Assembly (NCBI GenBank): GCA_002401955.1
Contig: NVUQ01000004.1
Location: forward strand, 1-64,000
Reading direction: 5' to 3'
Source: Flavobacteriales bacterium
Lineage (GTDB): Bacteria; Bacteroidota; Bacteroidia; Flavobacteriales_E; Vicingaceae
Length of the DNA: 64,000 nucleotides
Notes under the pieces: model-generated
Told to the model about the DNA's origin: nothing
What the model saw: the letters and a program-made list of their open reading frames with translations, nothing else
Database searches by the model: none
Made by a program: the position numbers and the translations under genes
In this document: one piece after another, positions 26,830 to 35,632 of the stretch
How positions within the stretch are numbered: position 1 is the first letter of the stretch
How the letters are laid out: every line of letters starts with the position of its first letter

Positions 26830-27773
26830 GTTTTTTCTTCGTCAAAATTTAAAAAAGAGTAATCGTTAGAAAGACTTTCCATTTGCTGAATTTGCTTAGC
26901 AATAAATTGTTGATGCTCTTCACTATTAAAATTAAAAGGTTTGTGGTTAGCTGCGGTTTTTATTTTTTGAATTTCAGAATTTAAGTCCTGAGTTGTGTTA
27001 TCAAAATAACAATCGCTAAACTTTTCCCATACATAGTTCACAGCTAAATCGGTAGGATGAACTAAGTCATCTTTGTAAAAACGATAATCTCTTAATTCAT
27101 CAATAACAATTTCATAAGCAGGAAAATAATGGTAATTGCTATTTTGTTCTACTAAGTTATTAATTGCTAAAAGCAAGGTTGATTTACTTAAATTGTTCTC
27201 GTGTAAACCATCTTTAGCATGCCTTACAGGACTTACTGTGAAAACAATATCAAAGTCTTTTAATTGCTCTTTAATTGTTTTAAAAGCAGTTAAAATTTCT
27301 TTAACCGAAAGCAATCGTTTATTAAATTGTTTGTTCGGAATTTTATGGCAATTGGCTACAATACCAAAATCTTCATATTCATAAACCCAAGCAGAACCTA
27401 ATGTAATAAAAATAGTTTTTGATTTATTGATATGTTGATGAGCACACTCTAGAGAATTATTAATTTGATTTAAACACTCCTCTTTATTAAAAGAAGAAAA
27501 TGAGCTATGATAATCAAAGCTTAACCATTTTTTGTTGTGTTGAAGTAGTTCTTTTTCTGTGTAAGGTTTATTTTTTATAATTCGCTGTAAAGCCTTTAAT
27601 ACAGAAATAGGATTGAAGATTATTCCGTTAGGATTAATGTTAACATTAAATTTATTCTCTATTAGTTTTTTTCCAATATTTTGAGAAAAACAGGAGCCTA
27701 TTAATAAAATTGAAGATTGATGTTTAATGGCTACATCACTTTTTGGAATAGAAACAGTGGTTGATAGTTTCAT
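26811..27773 (-). CDS. GSCFA domain protein
   Basis: This 320-aa protein has the family-defining LLIGSCFSQNIGKKL near residues 22-36, followed by NPNGIIFNPISVLKAL. The GSCFA family is common in Bacteroidota and distantly resembles SGNH/GDSL hydrolases, with the Ser in GSCFS as a possible nucleophile and DLVHPTDLAVNYVW as a plausible Asp-His block. The biochemical role is unknown. It follows the EnvC-like gene after one base on the same strand, at the end of a long minus-strand gene set. Confidence 0.9.
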   Translation of the reverse strand: MKLSTTVSIPKSDVAIKHQSSILLIGSCFSQNIGKKLIENKFNVNINPNGIIFNPISVLKALQRIIKNKPYTEKELLQHNKKWLSFDYHSSFSSFNKEECLNQINNSLECAHQHINKSKTIFITLGSAWVYEYEDFGIVANCHKIPNKQFNKRLLSVKEILTAFKTIKEQLKDFDIVFTVSPVRHAKDGLHENNLSKSTLLLAINNLVEQNSNYHYFPAYEIVIDELRDYRFYKDDLVHPTDLAVNYVWEKFSDCYFDNTTQDLNSEIQKIKTAANHKPFNFNSEEHQQFIAKQIQQMESLSNDYSFLNFDEEKTQLDSE

Positions 27774-27774
27774 G

Positions 27775-29004
27775 TTACTTTCTAAAAATCCAGTATTTAG
27801 GGTTCAGCTTGGTCATACCTTTCCAAATTTCTAGATGAACTTGAGTTTTAGATTTTCCAGCTTCATTAATTAAAACCCCTAAATCTTGTTTGATATCAAT
27901 TTTATCACCTTTACTAACAAAAACTTCACTCATGTATGAATAAACCGAGAGGTACTCTCCATGTCTAACCATAACTACCTTTCCTTCGCCAGGGATAATA
28001 GCAACAGAACTTACCACACCATTAAAAATAGCACGTGAAGTGGATCCTTTGGTTGTGCTAATATCTATTCCGTTATTGTTAATTACAATTCCTGCTAAAA
28101 CAGGATGAGGATGCTTACCAAATTGAGCTGTAATTACACCTTGTTTAACTGGCCAAGGCAATTTCCCTTTGTTAGATGCAAATGAATTAGATAGCTTTAA
28201 TGCTTCTGGAGTCATAGGGAAACCTTTTGATGTTTTCCCTGATTTTTTAGCAGCTTCACGAGCTTTTCTAATTTCTTCTTCAATAATTCGCTGTATGGCT
28301 TTTTGCATCTTACGTTTAGCAGCCTCTTTCTTTTTTAATTGCTTTTTTAATTCTTGTTCTTTTCCCTGTAGTTTTTGAACAATGTTTTCTTGTTCTGCTT
28401 TTTCTATTGCCAAGTTTTGTTTCTCTTGCTCTTCCATAGAAACCAAAATAGTTTTTTCTTCGTTCGTTTGTGTTAGGTCATTTATTTTTGCTTCTAGAGT
28501 TGCTTGGGTTTTTACTATCTCATTAGCTTGACTTTTTCTATATTCAGAATATTGTTGTATGTATTTTAATCTTTTGTATGCTTGATTTATATCTTTGGAA
28601 GCAAAAATAAACATCATTTTATCGTAAGAACTTCTATGTTTAAAAGCATAATAAATGATTTTAGCATACTCTTTTTTTAAATGAGCTAGTTCTGTTTCTA
28701 AATTAGAAATATTATGCTTGCTGTTACTAATTTCTTTGTTAACCAGTCTCATTTCTGAATTCATAGCAGCAATTAAGTTCGATCGAGAATTTATTTTACT
28801 CTTTAGTTTTAATAACTCATCAACAGATAATTCTTTGTTTTTTCGAGTCTCTTTTAAGAGTTTATTGGTAAGACGTATTTCTTTTAATAGTTTTTTCTTT
28901 TTATTCTCTAAATCTTTTTTTGATTGTGCAAATGTATTTTGAGTAATCAAAACAAACAATACCAAGCAGATGACCGGAAGGATTTTATTTTTTAATCTCC
29001 ACAT
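27775..29004 (-). CDS. EnvC-like murein hydrolase activator with degenerate LytM (M23) domain
   Basis: This 409-aa protein has a signal peptide ending QNTFAQ, a long coiled coil (residues ~25-260, rich in K/E) and a C-terminal LytM domain. Zinc ligands expected in an active M23 peptidase are mostly lost: the usual HxGIDI reads NNNGIDI, and the usual YxHL-type His-x-His reads YSYM. Only HLEIW remains. This is the pattern of EnvC-type proteins, which do not cut peptidoglycan but activate amidases during cell division. The start overlaps the DUF4292 gene by 20 nt. The target amidase is not in this window. Confidence 0.85.
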   Translation of the reverse strand: MWRLKNKILPVICLVLFVLITQNTFAQSKKDLENKKKKLLKEIRLTNKLLKETRKNKELSVDELLKLKSKINSRSNLIAAMNSEMRLVNKEISNSKHNISNLETELAHLKKEYAKIIYYAFKHRSSYDKMMFIFASKDINQAYKRLKYIQQYSEYRKSQANEIVKTQATLEAKINDLTQTNEEKTILVSMEEQEKQNLAIEKAEQENIVQKLQGKEQELKKQLKKKEAAKRKMQKAIQRIIEEEIRKAREAAKKSGKTSKGFPMTPEALKLSNSFASNKGKLPWPVKQGVITAQFGKHPHPVLAGIVINNNGIDISTTKGSTSRAIFNGVVSSVAIIPGEGKVVMVRHGEYLSVYSYMSEVFVSKGDKIDIKQDLGVLINEAGKSKTQVHLEIWKGMTKLNPKYWIFRK

Positions 29005-29821
29005 ATTTAGATGAAATTTTAAAAGGGAAAGTTAACGATTTACCACTTGAAAATTTAGAGTAGTCAATTTCTATTGTAGTAGTGCTGTTCGATTTTAATT
29101 CAAAACGTATTTTATCTGGAATTAATTGTGTTTCTAAGATTTTATAGTCTGAATACACTCCTGATAATGAACGGTTAGTTTCAGGAGAAGAGAGTAATAA
29201 TTCTTTTATTTTGAAAGAAATTGGGTCTAACCAAAGCACTTGAGCTTCTTTTTTAATTTTCTCTTTCTCTTTTTTAATCTCTTTTTTAACTTTTCTCTTT
29301 TTTTCAGTACTTAAAAAATAGAGTTCTTTTTTTCGGTCAACCCTAGAATGAATTTTTTCATCTTCATCAAAATCAAGACTATTCCCCATTAATAGAGCTT
29401 CTAACATTTGGTAATCTAAATCGGTTCCAAATAGTTTGTTAATGTATTTAAAATCACCTAAAAAGTATTCTTTTTTAAATCTATCAATAAGTTTTAAACT
29501 GTCTGTGGTAATTATTACACGAGCTGCTTCAATTCCAAGCTTTGATATAGACATCCAAATAATGCTATCTTTTCTTATTCTAAGATGCACTTTAAAAGAA
29601 GTTTTTTTATTAGCATTATCAATAACTGAAACTGCTGCTTTAGAAGAAATGGTTTTAAAATTAAATTCTTTCTCTTTTAATTTTTTAATCAAAAACTTAG
29701 AAGAACGGTGTTTAATTTTAATCTTGATTTTAACATTTTCTTTCTCTTGAACTTTGCATGAAAAAAGAAAAACTCCAATGATAAATATTGGCAGCCAATA
29801 TCCTAGCTTTAGCCTACTCAT
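28985..29821 (-). CDS. DUF4292 lipoprotein
   Basis: This 278-aa protein has a lipoprotein signal (LPIFIIGVFLFSC) and a lysine-rich mature part. The blocks SIIWMSISKLGIEAARVIIT and LIDRFKKEYFLGDFKYIN fit the Bacteroidota DUF4292 family, which has a LolA/LolB-like beta fold. Some members may carry lipids or lipoproteins, but the function is unproven. ATG 29821 is chosen over 29839 because it gives a compact lipoprotein signal and less overlap (8 nt) with the TPR gene. It overlaps the EnvC-like start by 20 nt. Confidence 0.85.
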   Translation of the reverse strand: MSRLKLGYWLPIFIIGVFLFSCKVQEKENVKIKIKIKHRSSKFLIKKLKEKEFNFKTISSKAAVSVIDNANKKTSFKVHLRIRKDSIIWMSISKLGIEAARVIITTDSLKLIDRFKKEYFLGDFKYINKLFGTDLDYQMLEALLMGNSLDFDEDEKIHSRVDRKKELYFLSTEKKRKVKKEIKKEKEKIKKEAQVLWLDPISFKIKELLLSSPETNRSLSGVYSDYKILETQLIPDKIRFELKSNSTTTIEIDYSKFSSGKSLTFPFKISSKYVEIKK

Positions 29822-31568
29822 AAAGTTTTTTATCAGCAATTTTTTTATCTAGAAACTCGGTAGTTTGTCCATCATTAATTGCTTTGGCTTTTTTCCAAAA
29901 CTCTAATGCTTTTATTATGTTATTGAGTTGGGCGTAGGTATCTCCCAGATGTTCTAAAATTACAGAGTTTGATTTCCCTCCATTTTCCATGGCTTTCTCT
30001 AACCATTCTTTTGCTTGAACAAATTTTCCTTGTTTATAAAGTATCCAAGCATAAGTATCTTGATAGTTAGCTTGGTCTGGTTCTATCTCATTACACAGTG
30101 CAGATAGTTCTTCGGCACGCTCTAGTTTTTCTTCTCTTAAAGATAAATAATACGAGTAATTATTTAATACGTAAATGTTTTTAGGTTCAATTTTAAGAGC
30201 TTCTTCATAAGCGGTGTCAGAATTTTCGTATTCTTTTGAGCCATTATAAGCATCACCTAAACTAGAATAAAACTGAGCCAATAAAGGAGGGTTACCTATA
30301 ACGTAATCTTTCCCAAGTGTAAGATATTCAATAGCTTCTGTGTAATTTTTCTTTTGAAGATTGGTTACTCCATAGAAGAAATAAAAGTGAGGTTGGTTTG
30401 GGAATAGTTCTATTGCTGCTTTACTATCTCTTAATAACCCTTCGGTATCTTGCAATTCAGATTCTATAAAAACCAATTGATTCCATATAGGAAGCTTAGA
30501 ATTATCCAATTCAATAGCTTTTAAATAGTTTTCTTTAGCCCCTTCTAGCTTTTTATCTTGGTATAAAAAATCGGCATAAATGGTATATGCTTTAGCTTCT
30601 TTTGGGTGGGTTTTAATTAGGATTTTATTTAACTCTAACGCTTCTTTTTTTAATTTATCATCAGTTGTAGCATAATAAGATAGTAAAATCTTCATTTTGG
30701 TATCGATATTTAAATCAGTACTAGCAAATGCTTTTTTTAATGATTCAGAAGCTTTATCATTTTCTCCTTTGTTTTTATAATACTCGTATAAAGATAAATT
30801 GGCGTAAGGGTTTTGAGGATCTTTTTCTAATATTTCTTGATAAACTGTAAACGCTTCTTCGGTTAAATCGTTTGCTAAATATAAATCAGCTAAAAGCACT
30901 TGATATTTTAAATTATCAGGATATTCATTAATCAGCATTTGAATTTCGTTTGCGGCTTTATCAATATCTCCCAATTTGACATAAATTTTTTCTTTTTGAA
31001 CAGAAATTTCTTCAGATATTCCCATTTGTTTTTCTATCTGATTAAATGTTTTAATGGATTCTTTGTATTTGCCAGAATACAATTGCATTCCTGCTAAATC
31101 AAAATACAAATCAATATTTCCTCCGTTGCTTTCAATGAGTATTTCGTATTGTTTTATGGCCTCATCAGATTTCCCTTTTCGTTGGAGGGTGTGTGCATAT
31201 AAAACACGATACCAATAGTTTTTAGGATCTATTTTAACCGCTTTTTCAGCATATTCTAGTGCTAAATCTTTTTCTTTAGAATTTTCAAGTATATGTGCTA
31301 ATTCGTAATAAGGAGCAGATTCTTTTGGTGCAATTTCTATGCATTGTTTAAACAAATTTGCAGCTATTTGATAGTTGCCTAATATCCTTTCTTTATTTGC
31401 GTTATGGAATAAAAATTTGAATTTAATCTGTTGTTTTTCAGGAAGATCAACGAAGTCTTTATTGAGTGTTTTCTGAGGTTTAGACGTACTCTTAACTTTG
31501 GCAGTAGGAGAACATGCTACCATAAAAGCAACAAACAATATTAATATGTAATTTCTAATTTTTATCAA
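29814..31568 (-). CDS. TPR-repeat lipoprotein
   Basis: This 584-aa protein has a lipoprotein signal with lipobox FMVAC (C19) followed by about 14 tetratricopeptide repeats, for example APYYELAHILENSKEKDLAL. TPR solenoids bind other proteins, so an envelope scaffold or assembly role is likely. It lies one base after the sugar nucleotidyltransferase gene and overlaps the DUF4292 gene by 8 nt, forming the conserved-looking series dut - nucleotidyltransferase - TPR - DUF4292 - EnvC-like. Confidence 0.88.
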   Translation of the reverse strand: MIKIRNYILILFVAFMVACSPTAKVKSTSKPQKTLNKDFVDLPEKQQIKFKFLFHNANKERILGNYQIAANLFKQCIEIAPKESAPYYELAHILENSKEKDLALEYAEKAVKIDPKNYWYRVLYAHTLQRKGKSDEAIKQYEILIESNGGNIDLYFDLAGMQLYSGKYKESIKTFNQIEKQMGISEEISVQKEKIYVKLGDIDKAANEIQMLINEYPDNLKYQVLLADLYLANDLTEEAFTVYQEILEKDPQNPYANLSLYEYYKNKGENDKASESLKKAFASTDLNIDTKMKILLSYYATTDDKLKKEALELNKILIKTHPKEAKAYTIYADFLYQDKKLEGAKENYLKAIELDNSKLPIWNQLVFIESELQDTEGLLRDSKAAIELFPNQPHFYFFYGVTNLQKKNYTEAIEYLTLGKDYVIGNPPLLAQFYSSLGDAYNGSKEYENSDTAYEEALKIEPKNIYVLNNYSYYLSLREEKLERAEELSALCNEIEPDQANYQDTYAWILYKQGKFVQAKEWLEKAMENGGKSNSVILEHLGDTYAQLNNIIKALEFWKKAKAINDGQTTEFLDKKIADKKLYE

Positions 31569-31569
31569 T

Positions 31570-32571
31570 TTAATCTATTTCGTTGTAATCACCTACGCTT
31601 AATTCTTGTGAATTGTTGTTTATTTTAACAAAGTTTCCAATCATTGAGTTACTTAGTGTTGAGTTATTAATTGTTGTATTGGTTTGAATAATAGTATTAG
31701 AAATTGTTGAATTTTCTATTACCGTATTTTCTCCAATTGAAACATGAGGCCCAACTGTTGCATTTTTTAACACTACATTTTCTCCAATAAAACAAGGCTC
31801 TATAATTTTTGAGGCTTCATTTTTTAATGAGGAATCGACTATGTTTTCGTCTTTAATGTGTTCTAAAACTCGCTGATTTGTATAAACAGTAGCCTTGTAA
31901 TTACCACAATCTAACCATTCTTTCACTTCTCCTGGTACAAATTTTGTGCCTTTTTGCTTCATGTTCTCTAAAGCGTTAGTTAATTGAAACTCCCCTTTAT
32001 CGGTTATGTTGTTGTCAATTAAGTATTGCAATTCATTTTTAAGATATTCTCCATCTTTAAAATAATAGATTCCAATAATAGCGAGATCAGAAACAAATTC
32101 AGTTGGTTTTTCTACGAAGTCTGTTATAATATTATCACCATTTAATTTTACAACTCCAAAAGCACTTGGATCATCAATTTGACTTACCCATATAATTCCT
32201 TCAGCATCTGCATCTAAAGTAAAATCAGCTCTAAAAAGTGTATCTGCAAAAGCAACAACAACATTACCTTTTAAACTGTCTTTAGCACAAAGGATAGCGT
32301 GCGCAGTTCCTAAGGCTTCTTCTTGATGATAAATACTTCCTTTCGCACCTAAACTCTCTGCAACAGCAACTAAATCTTTTTCAACTTGATCACCAAAATC
32401 GCCAATAATAAAAGCAATTTCATCAACTGTTTCTCCACAAACTTTGGTAATGTCTTCAACTAAACGTTGTACAATTGGTTTTCCTGCAACAGGAACTAAA
32501 GGTTTAGGAATTGTTAATGTGTGAGGTCTTAATCGAGATCCTCTTCCTGCCATTGGTACTATAATTTTCAT
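31570..32571 (-). CDS. Sugar-phosphate nucleotidyltransferase with left-handed beta-helix tail
   Basis: This 333-aa enzyme has the nucleotide-binding motif PMAGRGSRLRPHT and PKPLVPVAGKPI at its N-terminus, typical of RmlA/GlmU/ManC-type NDP-sugar pyrophosphorylases. The C-terminal ~80 residues form isoleucine/valine-rich hexapeptide repeats (PHVSIGENTVIENSTIS). It activates a sugar-1-phosphate with NTP; which sugar is not clear. A solo copy of the S23 element's palindromic end lies just upstream (32594-32640), between this gene and dut. Confidence 0.88.
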   Translation of the reverse strand: MKIIVPMAGRGSRLRPHTLTIPKPLVPVAGKPIVQRLVEDITKVCGETVDEIAFIIGDFGDQVEKDLVAVAESLGAKGSIYHQEEALGTAHAILCAKDSLKGNVVVAFADTLFRADFTLDADAEGIIWVSQIDDPSAFGVVKLNGDNIITDFVEKPTEFVSDLAIIGIYYFKDGEYLKNELQYLIDNNITDKGEFQLTNALENMKQKGTKFVPGEVKEWLDCGNYKATVYTNQRVLEHIKDENIVDSSLKNEASKIIEPCFIGENVVLKNATVGPHVSIGENTVIENSTISNTIIQTNTTINNSTLSNSMIGNFVKINNNSQELSVGDYNEID

Positions 32572-32593
32572 TTTCCTATTGTAATAATTTGAA

Positions 32594-32640
32594 AATGTAA
32601 CAATTAAACAATTGCTACATTTAATAATTGTTTATTTACT
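32594..32640. repeat. Solo copy of the S23-element right-end palindrome
   Basis: AATGTAACAAT then a short spacer then ATTGCTACATT and AATTGTTTATTTA align without gaps to the right end of the element at 53958-54405 (from 54354), with 38 of 47 bases identical. The inverted pair AAATGTAACAATT / AATTGCTACATTT forms a hairpin with one mismatch. No gene accompanies it. The last bases reach into the end of dut. Confidence 0.65.
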
Positions 32641-33070
32641 TTTTTCCTGTACTTCCGAATCCTCCAGCACCTCTTTTGGTATCAGATAATTCTTCTACTA
32701 AATTCCATTCGGCTTGTTCATGTTGGGCAATTACCATCTGTGCAACTCGTTCACCATTTTCAATCGTAAAATCTTCGTTAGAAAGGTTAACTAAAATTAC
32801 ACCTATTTCGCCACGGTAATCTGCATCAATTGTTCCTGGAGTATTTAAAACAGTTAAGCCATGTTTGTAAGCTAAACCACTTCTTGGCCTAACTTGTGCT
32901 TCATAACCAATAGGTAATTCAATAAATAAACCAGTTTTAATTAAAGTTCTTTCTAGTGGTTTTAAGGTAATAGCTTCTGTTATGTTTGCTCTTAAGTCAA
33001 CTCCAGCAGCAGCTTCTGTACCATAATGTGGTAAGGGATGATTGGATTTATTTACTATTTTTATTTCCAT
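32636..33070 (-). CDS. dut: dUTP diphosphatase
   Basis: This 144-aa protein has all five dUTPase motifs in order: [53 protein letters not shown] and the C-terminal [10 protein letters not shown]. It hydrolyses dUTP to dUMP, keeping uracil out of DNA and feeding dTMP synthesis. Length is normal for the homotrimeric enzyme. It lies upstream of the nucleotidyltransferase gene on the same strand, separated by the solo palindrome. Confidence 0.97.
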   Translation of the reverse strand: MEIKIVNKSNHPLPHYGTEAAAGVDLRANITEAITLKPLERTLIKTGLFIELPIGYEAQVRPRSGLAYKHGLTVLNTPGTIDADYRGEIGVILVNLSNEDFTIENGERVAQMVIAQHEQAEWNLVEELSDTKRGAGGFGSTGKK

Positions 33071-33135
33071 TAATTTGATATAAAAGGCTTAAAGTTAAAA
33101 GTTTATAAAGGTACTTTTTATTTAGCATTTATAAT

Positions 33136-34629
33136 TCATGATTTCACATTTCTTACAGGTCTTTCTAAGAAGTAAATTATTCCTAAATAAACAAGAATAA
33201 TAAGGCTATGAATTCCATATTTTAGTATTCCGGCAGGGAGTGCTATATAAGTGGTAAAAAAATATAAACCCAAAGCTAAGCCTAAATACAGCCCTATTTT
33301 ACCAAAATTATAATTGATAGGGTAATGTTTTTGACCTAAAATAAAAGAAAGAATAGTCATAGAACCATAGCAAATTAGTGTTGCCCAAGCAGAAGCCATA
33401 TAACTGTATTCTAAAATCCAGATATAATTTATTGCAATGGTTATTATTGCTCCAAAGATGCCAATATAGGCTCCGTATTTTGTTTTACCACTTAATTTAT
33501 ACCAGATAGACTGGTTGTAATATATTCCTAAAAAGATATTGGCAAATAGTAAAATTGGAACGACAGGTAGTCCAACCCAAAAATCTTCATTAGGAATAAA
33601 ATATTTTACAACATCCATAAATAACATTACACCTAAGAATATGGTGGCACAAACAATAACAAAATAGTTCATAATGGTAGCATAACTATCTTTGGCGTTC
33701 TTTTCTTTTTCTTGAGCAAAAAAGAAGGGTTCCGCAGCATACCTAAAGGCTTGAATAAATAAAGTAATGATGATAGATATTTTATAGCAGGCACCATAAA
33801 TCCCTATTTCCGACATTGTTTTGGTTTCACCAATAACATCAAATAAGATTCGCTTCATCATTATTCTATCTATGGTTTCATTAACTATTCCTGCCAGCCC
33901 GAAAACCAATAGGGGAAGTGCATAAATAAACATTTTTTTAAGTAAGGAAATTTCAACTCCGTAACGAGCTTTGAGCATATCTGGTAATAGCAGAATAAAT
34001 TTAACCCCACTAGCAATTAAGTTCGAAATAAAAACATATCCAACACCAATCTCTGGGTTATAAAAAGTTTCTATCAACCAATTGGTTTCCCCATCTCTAA
34101 AATTTGGTAAGCAATAAGCTAAAAAGAATAGATTTAAACCAATGTTAACGGCAATGTTTGCCAAGTTAACACCTCCAAACTTTAGTGCTTTATTATCAGC
34201 TCTAAGCTTTGCCATTGGAATGGATGAGATAGCATCTAATCCTACAATTAAGGCAAACCAAGTAACAAATTCGGTGTTGTTAGGGTATTTTAACCAATTA
34301 GCAATTGATTGATCAAACAAAAATGCGGCTCCAATAAATAATCCTGAAGTAATAAATAATGAACTTATTATTGTCGAATAAACCTTCTTTTTGTCATGTT
34401 CTTCTTGCGAGGAAAACCTAAAGAAAGCAGTTTCCATACCATAGGTTAAAAACACGACTAAAAATGCTACATAAGAGTACATCTCCGTAACAATACCATA
34501 TTGATCTGTAGTAAACGCTGCAATACCTAAGTACATAGGTACTAAAAACCAGTTCAACAATCTACCAACAATACTTGGTAAACCATAAACGGCTGTTTGG
34601 CTTGCTAGTTTTTTTAGAGGGTTACTCAT
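33136..34629 (-). CDS. Polysaccharide flippase-like membrane protein (MATE/MOP superfamily, Wzx-like)
   Basis: This 497-aa protein has about 14 predicted membrane helices and the N-terminal LASQTAVYGLPSIVGRLLNW typical of Bacteroidota polysaccharide biosynthesis/export proteins of the MOP exporter superfamily. It likely flips a lipid-linked glycan across the inner membrane. It is the first gene of a minus-strand series with dut and a sugar nucleotidyltransferase, and a large dispersed palindrome lies directly upstream. Confidence 0.9.
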   Translation of the reverse strand: MSNPLKKLASQTAVYGLPSIVGRLLNWFLVPMYLGIAAFTTDQYGIVTEMYSYVAFLVVFLTYGMETAFFRFSSQEEHDKKKVYSTIISSLFITSGLFIGAAFLFDQSIANWLKYPNNTEFVTWFALIVGLDAISSIPMAKLRADNKALKFGGVNLANIAVNIGLNLFFLAYCLPNFRDGETNWLIETFYNPEIGVGYVFISNLIASGVKFILLLPDMLKARYGVEISLLKKMFIYALPLLVFGLAGIVNETIDRIMMKRILFDVIGETKTMSEIGIYGACYKISIIITLFIQAFRYAAEPFFFAQEKEKNAKDSYATIMNYFVIVCATIFLGVMLFMDVVKYFIPNEDFWVGLPVVPILLFANIFLGIYYNQSIWYKLSGKTKYGAYIGIFGAIITIAINYIWILEYSYMASAWATLICYGSMTILSFILGQKHYPINYNFGKIGLYLGLALGLYFFTTYIALPAGILKYGIHSLIILVYLGIIYFLERPVRNVKS

Positions 34630-34640
34630 TTTTTTGTTTT

Positions 34641-34742
34641 CGTCATTGCGAGCGTAACGTAGTGAAGCGAAGCAATCTCGTTTAGAATGTTAAGATTGCT
34701 TCGTTTCCTTTCGGCTCCGCTCAAGGGGCACTCGCAATGACG
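34641..34742. repeat. Complete dispersed palindrome (102 bp), CGTCATTGCGAG family
   Basis: Outer arms CGTCATTGCGAG (34641-34652) and CTCGCAATGACG (34731-34742) are perfect 12-bp inverted repeats. Inner arms CGAAGCAATCT (34668-34678) and AGATTGCTTCG (34693-34703) pair perfectly as well. It fills the gap between the flippase start and the enoyl-CoA hydratase end. Related copies are at 253, 8977, 9432 and 62396. Confidence 0.9.
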
Positions 34743-34750
34743 TTTAAATA

Positions 34751-35533
34751 TTATTTCCCTGGGAAAACGGCTTTTCTTTTTTCAATAAATGCAGTTGTTC
34801 CTTCTTTAAAATCTGCTGTTCCGAAACACTTTCCAAATTCTTCAATCTCAGCATTAAAACCGTTAATACCATCGGTATAACCAGCATTTATTGCTCTTAT
34901 TGCACTGGCAATTGCTACTGGTGAATTTTTAACAATCTTTAACGCAATCTTTTTACACGCACCTAACAATTCTTCTTGTGAGGTTACATGGTTGACTAGC
35001 CCATAATTTAAGGCTTCGTCAGCAGAAAGCATTTTGGCTGTCATTATCATTTCCATAGCCCTACCTTTACCAACTAAATGTGCTAAGCGTTGTGTTCCTC
35101 CGTAACCAGGAATAACTCCTAAAGTAACTTCTGGTAAGCCTAATTTTGCATTATCAGATGCTAATCTAAAATGACAACTCATAGCTAATTCTAAACCTCC
35201 ACCTAATGCAAAACCGTTTACTGCTCCAATTACAGGGGTAGTTAAGTTGGCTACTAAATCAAATAAAGATTTATGGCCATTAGCTGCTAAAGCTTTTCCT
35301 TGTTCTATGTCAAATTGATAAAACTCTTTTATGTCAGCACCAGCTACAAAAGCTTTTGTTCCAGAACCAGTAATGATAATTGCTTTAATATTGTTATCAG
35401 CTTCTAAAGTTTTAAAAGCAGCTCCTAGTTCAGCAATTGTTTCCGAATTAAGAGCGTTTAATTGATTGGGTCTGTTGATGGTTAAAACAGCAATATTTTC
35501 TTCTGTTTCAACGATAATGTTATTGTAATTCAT
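34751..35533 (-). CDS. Enoyl-CoA hydratase/isomerase (crotonase family)
   Basis: This 260-aa protein has crotonase motifs IAVLTINRPNQLNALN, VAGADIKEF (oxyanion hole), GFALGGGLELAMSCHFRLAS and LPEVTLGVIPGYGGTQRL. The two glutamates in GGGLELA and LPEVT match the catalytic pair of enoyl-CoA hydratase, so hydration of 2-enoyl-CoA in fatty-acid or short-chain acyl-CoA degradation is likely. I chose ATG 35533 rather than 35554 because it begins the family N-terminus, and a -7 box overlaps the upstream candidate. Confidence 0.93.
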   Translation of the reverse strand: MNYNNIIVETEENIAVLTINRPNQLNALNSETIAELGAAFKTLEADNNIKAIIITGSGTKAFVAGADIKEFYQFDIEQGKALAANGHKSLFDLVANLTTPVIGAVNGFALGGGLELAMSCHFRLASDNAKLGLPEVTLGVIPGYGGTQRLAHLVGKGRAMEMIMTAKMLSADEALNYGLVNHVTSQEELLGACKKIALKIVKNSPVAIASAIRAINAGYTDGINGFNAEIEEFGKCFGTADFKEGTTAFIEKRKAVFPGK

Positions 35534-35555
35534 TTCTTTAAATTTTAATCTCAAA

Positions 35556-35563
35556 CAAATATA
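35556..35563 (-). promoter_or_regulatory. -7 box TATATTTG for the enoyl-CoA hydratase
   Basis: An exact TAnnTTTG match on the minus strand lies 22 nt before the ATG at 35533. Its position supports the shorter start. Confidence 0.55.
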
Positions 35564-35632
35564 AAAGTTTGGACATAGGCGATAGCCATATCAAAAAATA
35601 GTTCTTAAAAATAAGTGTTGAAAACTAAGGGG

